DNA from: Lactobacillus helsingborgensis
GTDB taxonomy: Bacteria > Bacillota > Bacilli > Lactobacillales > Lactobacillaceae
Direction: 5' to 3'
DNA length: 64,000 nucleotides
Assembly: GCF_000970855.1 (NCBI RefSeq)
Contig: NZ_KQ034046.1
Coordinates: 967,755-1,031,754 of the forward strand
In this document: positions 58,199 through 64,000 of the stretch, piece after piece
Numbering within the stretch: position 1 is the first letter of the stretch
Layout: every line of letters starts with the position of its first letter
Program-made: the position numbers and the translations under genes
The notes under the pieces: generated by a model
Told to the model about the DNA's origin: nothing
Database searches by the model: none
What the model saw: only the letters and a program-made list of their open reading frames with translations

Positions 58199-59995
58199 TT
58201 ACTGCTTTTCAGCGTTCTCAATTGCTTGGTTGACCGCTTCTTTAAAAGCAGCACTAGTTGTACTTGCGCCACTGACCGCATCAACCTCTGTAGTTTGTTT
58301 TTCAATCATTTCATTAGTTAGAACGGGAATTGCTTTACCTCCCAAATAAGGCGTTTCTTTTTCTTGCAGTGTTTCAATTTGAGAAATCTTATCACCTGAC
58401 ATCGTGACGCGTACCACAATTGGGACATCATTAATGCCATTTTCACTTATTCCAATCCCCTGATTAGGTCCAGATTCAAAATCGGTTGAAGAAGCATGAG
58501 CATCAGATTTTAGATCAGGGTTTTCTGAAGCACCTGTAACTACATCAACTTCAGCCATTTTTCTTTTTGGCCACGCAGCATTTTCTCCTGCAATTTTGCC
58601 AGAAATTAACAAATCAGCAATACTGTTTGCACCAATATATTTGGTAGCAAAAATATCTCCTAATTCACCGGCTTCATATAAATGAGGAATAACATTATTC
58701 TCCATGTCCAAAACTTCGCAATTTTCATTACGACGAGCGCCACCATGCGTGTGCAGAATGTTGTGGCGAATTGGGATAGCATAATATGGGCCTGCACCAA
58801 AAGCACGCATTGTTTCAATTTTGCGATTTAAAAACATATCGCGCTTTTTTTCATTGACTAAAAAGTTAAAATCACTGACAGCTTCGGCCAATTTTGGTGC
58901 GGCAATCTTGTCAGCTAATTCGGCAATAGTTTCAGCTTTTATTGCATAGGTAATCAGGCTCTTAATTTGTTCAGCCTTATCTGAGTCATCATGAGCTAGT
59001 TGCTCAAATTGCCTTTGATCCATGATGATATGTGGATGATTTTGATTAGGCTGCATAATCCAGTTGCCGTGGTTATATTTGTAACCATGACGGTCTTCTT
59101 CGTCTTCACGGTAATACCGCGTGCCGTCATCGCCAGCAACGAAAATACTACCATTAAATAAGCTTTTCCAGTTGATCATATAGGCAAATTTTTCTCTTGG
59201 CGCGCCTTCTCTTAAAGAAAAACCATGTGAATCATAGTTAGACATATGCCACAGTCTAGCGCCAGCTTCAACTGCCAAATCAATTCCTTTACCTTGATTA
59301 TACAAAGTACCAATTGGAGCTAAAGAACCTTGACCTAAAAATGTTTGAACCATATCTTGGTTATTTTCAAAGCCGCCACATGATAGAACTACACCATTTC
59401 TGGCAGCCACATTTCTATTTATACCTTGATGTTTAATTTGCACACCTAAAATGGTTTTAGTGTTAGGATCCTGAATTAAGTGTTGTGCGGGACTTTCAAA
59501 CCAAACATCAATTTTGTCTAAACGCTCGTAAACTTTTTTACGTAATAATTTCCAGAATCCGCCATTATACATACCAGCAGTCATGCTTTGTGAGCGCATT
59601 GTTTCTGCATGCTTGTATTCCGGATATTCTCCTTGAGGTCTTCTCCCAGTATATTGTGCTTCAATGCCAAAATATTTTTGAGAGTACTCCTTCATCTTCA
59701 AAACATTATTGACAAAAGCGTCTAAATCTTTTGGATCATACTTAAAGGGATAATAAGTTTGCTTATAATATTCACGGAGATCAGCAAAATTATCGCTCCA
59801 AGCAAAAGCACCACCAGCATACCTGGTATTGCCACCTTCATGACCTTCGGGAGCTGAGTCAATGAGGAGAACGTGCGCATTATTATCTGCCGCAAATCTT
59901 GCTGCACCGGCACCAGCTCCGCCGAATCCGACGACAATTACGTCGTAAACGGCGTCCCATTTGAGAGTTGAATCGTAGATCAAATTTTTCACCAT
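58199..59995 (-). CDS. FAD- and FMN-binding reductase of unknown acceptor (paralogue)
   Basis: A 598-residue paralogue of the previous gene. FAD motif GFGGAGAGAARFAADNNA lies near residue 22; FMN attachment motif DAVSGAST lies near residue 580. The fumarate-type histidine and arginine are not kept (LHTHGG and KYIGAN). The start is uncertain (GTG, ATG or GTG within 9 bases). First gene of the operon, divergent from the LysR gene. Hydroxycinnamate and urocanate reductases have a similar architecture; no specific substrate can be named. Confidence 0.9.
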   Translation of the reverse strand: MVKNLIYDSTLKWDAVYDVIVVGFGGAGAGAARFAADNNAHVLLIDSAPEGHEGGNTRYAGGAFAWSDNFADLREYYKQTYYPFKYDPKDLDAFVNNVLKMKEYSQKYFGIEAQYTGRRPQGEYPEYKHAETMRSQSMTAGMYNGGFWKLLRKKVYERLDKIDVWFESPAQHLIQDPNTKTILGVQIKHQGINRNVAARNGVVLSCGGFENNQDMVQTFLGQGSLAPIGTLYNQGKGIDLAVEAGARLWHMSNYDSHGFSLREGAPREKFAYMINWKSLFNGSIFVAGDDGTRYYREDEEDRHGYKYNHGNWIMQPNQNHPHIIMDQRQFEQLAHDDSDKAEQIKSLITYAIKAETIAELADKIAAPKLAEAVSDFNFLVNEKKRDMFLNRKIETMRAFGAGPYYAIPIRHNILHTHGGARRNENCEVLDMENNVIPHLYEAGELGDIFATKYIGANSIADLLISGKIAGENAAWPKRKMAEVDVVTGASENPDLKSDAHASSTDFESGPNQGIGISENGINDVPIVVRVTMSGDKISQIETLQEKETPYLGGKAIPVLTNEMIEKQTTEVDAVSGASTTSAAFKEAVNQAIENAEKQ

Positions 59996-60087
59996 CACTT
60001 TCTTATAAACTATTCTTAACCCAAATATATCCTCACCAACTTTTTAAGTCTAATTAAATTTTTTGAAAAAATATTCTAGTTTCATAA

Positions 60088-60104
60088 TACAAAATACTAT
60101 TGTA
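60088..60104. promoter_or_regulatory. Inverted repeat in the divergent LysR/reductase intergenic region
   Basis: TACAA and TTGTA arms are spaced by 7 bases, a size suited to a LysR-type site. It is near the middle of the 193-base gap between the divergent genes. Candidate only. Confidence 0.35.
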
Positions 60105-60188
60105 GCAACTTGTTATTGTACATTAAAGTTAAATTTAATATAATTTAATCAGATATATTTATAAATTTTATTTATTTAGGAAGTACTC

Positions 60189-61082
60189 ATGAATGAAAAA
60201 GACTTATTATATTTTTGTAAATTAGTCGAAACTGGTAACTATACCACTACAGCCGCATTCTTTGACGTTACCCAGCCCACAATTTCCATGGCAGTGAAGC
60301 GGTTGGCAGATAAGTTCGATGATCCACTAATATTGCAAAAAAATCGCAAAAGTAAAATAACTTTGACTGATGCCGGCGACTTACTTTATAAAAGAGCAAA
60401 AATTCTATTGCAAGATATCGCCAGCATCAATTATGATGTGATGCATGCCAGTGACAAAAAAATTCGGCTTGCCTTTTCTGGGGAAGCCGGTAGCCTTTAC
60501 ATCGCCGATATTATACAAAAATTTTATCAAGCAAATATTGCTAATTTAATTGAATCTAGAATCGAAAGATCGGCTAACGCATTCTCTGATTTAACTGATG
60601 GCACTGTAGATGTGGCGATATATTCGTGGATGGTTCCTATTAATGATCCCGAATATTTTATTCATAACCTGCAAAGAACTGAACTAGTCATTATTACCAG
60701 TACGAGCGACAAGTGGCGGGATGTCCACCAAATTAATGCATCCGACTTACGCAACCGCAAGTTTGTGGCTCGTAAAAGAGGCTATTTAACTAGAGAATGC
60801 CTGGAACAGGAAGCAAAATTAGGCGATTTTACGCCACAGATTTCATACACAGCTACTACAATGAGAATGATGATTGAATTAGTTAAACGCAATGTAGGGA
60901 TTGCTCTTGCTATGGAAAGCAGTCTAAAAGAGGTTTCTGATATTCACGTCATTCGGTTAAAACCAGGGCAAAAATTGTGGGCATACATGCAGATAGCAAT
61001 GAGAAAGAGCTTTATACCTAACAAATATCAGCGCAAAGGGATCGAAATACTGCGACATTTTAAACCAGATGAATATCAATAA
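60189..61082 (+). CDS. LysR-family transcriptional regulator
   Basis: A 297-residue regulator. The N-terminal winged helix (about residues 1-60) contains YTTTAAFFDVTQPTISMAVK. The periplasmic-binding-like effector domain covers about residues 85-290. It is divergent from the two-reductase operon, so it probably controls it in response to the substrate. A GGAAG site precedes the start. Confidence 0.93.
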   Translation: MNEKDLLYFCKLVETGNYTTTAAFFDVTQPTISMAVKRLADKFDDPLILQKNRKSKITLTDAGDLLYKRAKILLQDIASINYDVMHASDKKIRLAFSGEAGSLYIADIIQKFYQANIANLIESRIERSANAFSDLTDGTVDVAIYSWMVPINDPEYFIHNLQRTELVIITSTSDKWRDVHQINASDLRNRKFVARKRGYLTRECLEQEAKLGDFTPQISYTATTMRMMIELVKRNVGIALAMESSLKEVSDIHVIRLKPGQKLWAYMQIAMRKSFIPNKYQRKGIEILRHFKPDEYQ

Positions 61083-61089
61083 TTTGGGC

Positions 61090-61128
61090 ATAAAAAAACT
61101 CATGACTTTTCAGTCATGAGTTTTTGAT
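61090..61128. terminator. Bidirectional terminator between LysR gene and glpF
   Basis: AAAAAACTCATGACT and AGTCATGAGTTTTT form a stem with A and T runs on both sides, between converging genes. Confidence 0.9.
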
Positions 61129-61142
61129 ATTACAGTTGAACT

Positions 61143-61862
61143 TTATGATAAAAGATTAAACAATAATGCAGCTAATGTACCACCAAGAAACGGACCAAAG
61201 ACTGGAACCCAACTATAAGACCAATCTGAGTCTCCTTTGTTAGCTATTGGCATAAATTGATGTGCTAGTCTTGGACCAAGGTCACGAGCCGGGTTAATAG
61301 CGATTCCAGTAGGTCCTCCCAAGGAAAGACAGATTGCTGTAATCAAAAATCCGGCTAATAGTGGATTCAATCCAGGAGCCAACTTAATATTGGTCAATCC
61401 GAGTAAACCGTAAACTAAGACAAATGTTGCAATCATTTCAGTAAAGAAATTCCAACCATAGCTCCTAATTGCCGGTTCCGTAGCGAAAGAACCTAAAATT
61501 CCTCCTTTATCAGTTGTTTTTGCCCAATGTGGGTAGTATGTCAACCAAACTAGGATACCACCAATAAAGCCGCCGGCTATTTGTGCCACAATATATGGCA
61601 AAACTGAAGACCAAGGTAATTTATTTGCAATTGCCATACCTAATGACACTGCTGGGTTAAAATGCCCTGGACAAAGCCAACTGACACAGAACACGCCAAA
61701 TGTTACAGCGAAGCCCCAGCCAAAAGAAATTGCGACCCAGCCGCTGCCTTCAGCTTTTGACTTTTTTAGATTGACACCGGCGCAAACGCCATCTCCTAGC
61801 AATACTAAGATGATAGTTCCGAAAAACTCACCCATTAATTGCATTGTTAAGTTACTATTCAT
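61143..61862 (-). CDS. glpF: Glycerol facilitator / aquaglyceroporin
   Basis: A 239-residue MIP-family channel with six helices. The two pore motifs are GHFNPAVSLG and INPARDLGPR, the second containing the selectivity-filter arginine. It would admit glycerol and perhaps dihydroxyacetone. It lies 130 bases downstream of dhaM, with its own promoter (61938-61966). Confidence 0.93.
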   Translation of the reverse strand: MNSNLTMQLMGEFFGTIILVLLGDGVCAGVNLKKSKAEGSGWVAISFGWGFAVTFGVFCVSWLCPGHFNPAVSLGMAIANKLPWSSVLPYIVAQIAGGFIGGILVWLTYYPHWAKTTDKGGILGSFATEPAIRSYGWNFFTEMIATFVLVYGLLGLTNIKLAPGLNPLLAGFLITAICLSLGGPTGIAINPARDLGPRLAHQFMPIANKGDSDWSYSWVPVFGPFLGGTLAALLFNLLS

Positions 61863-61937
61863 TTTTATCTCCTACTATGATTATTGAGCCCTTTAAAGTC
61901 TCAAAATAATTATTAGTAGTAAACTGTCCCCATTTAG

Positions 61938-61966
61938 AATATATTACTTTATTAGTTTAATGTAAA
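61938..61966 (-). promoter_or_regulatory. Promoter of glpF
   Basis: On the minus strand TTTACA (61961-61966) and TATATT (61938-61943) have a 17-base spacer. A cre-like AGAAAGGGTTTACA at 61961-61974 overlaps the -35 box, which would fit catabolite repression but lacks the central CG. Confidence 0.6.
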
Positions 61967-61995
61967 CCCTTTCTGCAATAAAAAATATTGTGAGC

Positions 61996-62367
61996 TCACT
62001 TTTTAATTTTTAATGGTTCTAGTTGCTGTTCAATCTCAGACAGATCAACTCCAGCTTCTACCAAAGCTGCTGCCGTATATGCTCCTTCAATAAAAGAGAC
62101 ATCATACACATGTATTTTCTTAGAAGTCATTTCTTGCGCCAGTTCCAAATTCATTTTGGCACTACCTAAATCATAAAAGGCCAGAATTTCGCTTGTTTGA
62201 TTATCACTAAATGCTTGCAAAATTTTATCCATACTGGTACCGATGTCTTGATCATTTGTACCACCAGCAATCGTAATAGGAACATCTTTAGCTACTTGCT
62301 TTAAGAGCTGGTTCAAACCTTTTGTAATTTCTGGGACGTGTGAAACTAGTGTAATTCCTAAATTCAT
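61996..62367 (-). CDS. dhaM: Dihydroxyacetone kinase phosphotransfer subunit
   Basis: A 123-residue EIIA-mannose-like domain that passes phosphate from HPr to the ADP held by DhaL. The phosphorylated histidine is H10 in LVSHVPEI. GGTNDQDIGTSMDKIL is typical. This is the short Gram-positive DhaM without fused HPr or EI domains. It overlaps dhaL by 4 bases. Confidence 0.92.
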   Translation of the reverse strand: MNLGITLVSHVPEITKGLNQLLKQVAKDVPITIAGGTNDQDIGTSMDKILQAFSDNQTSEILAFYDLGSAKMNLELAQEMTSKKIHVYDVSFIEGAYTAAALVEAGVDLSEIEQQLEPLKIKK

Positions 62368-62948
62368 AGAATACCCTCAGTTTCTAATAATGCCTTAAAA
62401 AGATAGCCGCTTGATTGAGAACCGGGGTCAATATGACCCTTCGATCTTTCTCCTAAATATGATGCCCGCCCTTTTTTAGCCACCATTTCTTTAGTATGAG
62501 CTACTGCTTCATCGATTTTAGCGGCTGTTAAAGAATGGTCTTTTACTTCAGGAACTAATTCTGTCCAAACATCAACCATAGTTTTATCACCAGGAACAGC
62601 TCCACCACGCTTTTTTATTCCAGTTAATGCTGCTTCTAATAACTCACCGATATCACTGGTGGAGCTGCTTTTTTTAGCCATTTCTAAAAAAGCAGTACCG
62701 TAAAGTGGTCCCGAAGCACCACCAACAGTAGAAATTAAAGTCATAGCAATTTGCTTAAAAGCATCTGTAATAGAATCTGGCATCGTACTTAATTTTTGAC
62801 TAACAGCGCTCATACCGCGGCTCATATTAAAGCCGTGATCACCATCACCAATTGCAGTGTCAAGATCACTTAAATATTGTTTATTTTGCTCAATTTTAGT
62901 GGCAAAATTATTCATCCATTCAACTAAGTTATTAACAGTTAACCCCAT
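62364..62948 (-). CDS. dhaL: Dihydroxyacetone kinase ADP-binding subunit
   Basis: A 194-residue DhaL subunit that holds ADP/ATP as a cofactor and transfers phosphate to dihydroxyacetone. The metal-binding aspartates are in TAIGDGDHGFNMSRG, and the phosphate-contacting loop GGASGPLYGT follows. It works with DhaK and DhaM in the PTS-dependent pathway. Confidence 0.95.
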   Translation of the reverse strand: MGLTVNNLVEWMNNFATKIEQNKQYLSDLDTAIGDGDHGFNMSRGMSAVSQKLSTMPDSITDAFKQIAMTLISTVGGASGPLYGTAFLEMAKKSSSTSDIGELLEAALTGIKKRGGAVPGDKTMVDVWTELVPEVKDHSLTAAKIDEAVAHTKEMVAKKGRASYLGERSKGHIDPGSQSSGYLFKALLETEGIL

Positions 62949-62967
62949 ATTACAAACTCCTTTGTGA

Positions 62968-63963
62968 TTACCAAGCTATTGTTTCAACCGGCTTATTCAA
63001 ATACTCCAGCCATTTCTCATCTGCTAATTCAAAAATAGTAAGAGAAATACCAGCCATATCTAAAGAAGTCATATAATTGCCGACTTTCATAAATGACGGA
63101 TTGACGTTAAACTCATTTAGTTTATCAAGTAAATCATTACTAAAAATGTACTGTTCCATTAAAGGAGTCGCACCCATGCCATTAACTAAAACCGCATATT
63201 TTTTGTGCCCTTCTAAGTGCATCTCATCGTTCAATTTTCCAACTAATTCTGTGACTAGATCTTTTGCCGGTCTAATTTTTTCACGACGATAACCTGGTTC
63301 AGAGTGAATGCCAACGCCATATTCAATTTCATCATCTTTTAAAACAAAACCTGGTTTGCCAGTTTCTGGATTGGTTGCAGCTGAAAGGGCAACAGCAATA
63401 GTCTTAATATTCGGCAAGACCTTTTTAGCAGTAGCATCAATTTCGTCTAAACTAGCACCTTCTTGAGCTAATGCCCCTACAATTTTATGCATGAAAATTG
63501 TCCCTGCAACACCGCGTCTTCCTTGAGTAAAAGTACTATTTTCAACAGCAATATCATCATCAACGACAATGGATTTAACTTTGATATTATCCATATCAGC
63601 CATATCTTTTGCCATATCAAAGTTCATGACATCTCCGGAATAGTTCTTAATAACTAAGAAAACTCCTTTACCTTGATCAACAGCTTTAATTGCTTCATAA
63701 ATTTGATCTGGGGTTGGCGATGTAAAGACTTGTCCGCAAACAGCTGCACTTAGCATACCTTTACCAACAAAACCAGCGTGAGTAGGCTCATGACCTGAAC
63801 CGCCCCCGCTGACAATGCCGACTTTGCCGCTCATTGAGTCTTTATCTGCTCTTACAACTGCTGCAGTATCTTTTATTTTTTCAAGATATTGCGGGTAGGA
63901 TCTCACCATACCATCAACCATTTCTGGTACAACATTAGCAGGATCATTAATAATTTTCTTCAT
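62968..63963 (-). CDS. dhaK: Dihydroxyacetone kinase substrate-binding subunit
   Basis: A 331-residue DhaK subunit. It holds dihydroxyacetone covalently as a hemiaminal on a histidine near residue 219 (GVGIHSEPG). The start region IINDPANVVPEMVDGMVRSY and GIVSGGGSGHEPTHAG are typical. It begins behind AAGGAGTATAAGTC and is the first gene of the dha operon, as far as visible. Its promoter lies at or beyond the window edge. Confidence 0.96.
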   Translation of the reverse strand: MKKIINDPANVVPEMVDGMVRSYPQYLEKIKDTAAVVRADKDSMSGKVGIVSGGGSGHEPTHAGFVGKGMLSAAVCGQVFTSPTPDQIYEAIKAVDQGKGVFLVIKNYSGDVMNFDMAKDMADMDNIKVKSIVVDDDIAVENSTFTQGRRGVAGTIFMHKIVGALAQEGASLDEIDATAKKVLPNIKTIAVALSAATNPETGKPGFVLKDDEIEYGVGIHSEPGYRREKIRPAKDLVTELVGKLNDEMHLEGHKKYAVLVNGMGATPLMEQYIFSNDLLDKLNEFNVNPSFMKVGNYMTSLDMAGISLTIFELADEKWLEYLNKPVETIAW

Positions 63964-64000
63964 GACTTATACTCCTTAAACAAACTGAAAAAACAATTTA

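Noticed and set aside
56351-59995. Calling the two large flavoproteins fumarate reductases
   Set aside because: Key His and Arg segments are changed, whereas the shorter protein at 44434-45828 keeps them all.

Overview
This 64 kb window is chromosomal DNA from a low-GC Gram-positive bacterium, most probably Lactobacillus in the strict sense. The evidence is the AT-rich sequence, the block rpoD-dnaG-glyS-glyQ / recO-era-ybeY-phoH / yqeY / rpsU, four T-box leaders, and the predominance of PTS-linked and substrate-level metabolism. The species cannot be fixed by eye. Most genes lie on the minus strand. I saw no tRNA, rRNA, CRISPR array, prophage or intact insertion sequence.

Layout. Positions 1-3101 hold an ABC export system with three paralogous permease-like membrane proteins (one cut by the window edge), an ATPase and a YtrA-type GntR regulator with a palindrome in front of it. 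Positions 3590-6318 hold pepT, a Nif3-like protein and trmK, followed by the ruin of an ABC transporter gene (6390-6974). Positions 7155-8840 carry a Nudix hydrolase and a CPBP membrane protease. Positions 8887-19033 are the housekeeping replication, translation and ribosome-biogenesis block. Positions 19169-26442 carry ppsR, an intact ABC transporter, msrA, a YitT-type protein, msrB, an aminotransferase, tpx and a frameshifted Nudix gene. Positions 26551-34567 carry the hisS-aspS T-box operon, dtd, rel, a small membrane protein, prmA and a Cys-tRNA(Pro) deacylase.

The most coherent metabolic block is 34699-47262. It contains a SorC-type regulator (citI-like), citrate lyase and its accessory genes (citC, D, E, F, X), a DASS-type anion transporter, an RraA-family protein, a lactate/malate dehydrogenase-fold enzyme with the malate-type specificity residue, a soluble fumarate reductase and fumarase C. 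Together these spell a closed route: citrate enters, is split to acetate and oxaloacetate, and oxaloacetate is reduced through malate and fumarate to succinate. Succinate could leave in exchange for citrate. The two operon promoters have good -35/-10 boxes with 17-base spacers and share an AT-rich motif that also recurs upstream of the regulator gene, which suggests a regulon.

Downstream are a CopB-type copper ATPase, two tandem BrnQ branched-chain amino acid carriers each behind its own T-box (specifiers read as Val GTA and Ile ATC), cutC and a glycosylasparaginase. A second reductive unit follows at 54931-61082: a DASS transporter and two large FAD + FMN reductases, divergent from a LysR regulator. 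These reductases lack recognisable counterparts of some fumarate-reductase catalytic residues, so their acceptor is unknown. The window ends with glpF and dhaM-dhaL-dhaK for glycerol and dihydroxyacetone use.
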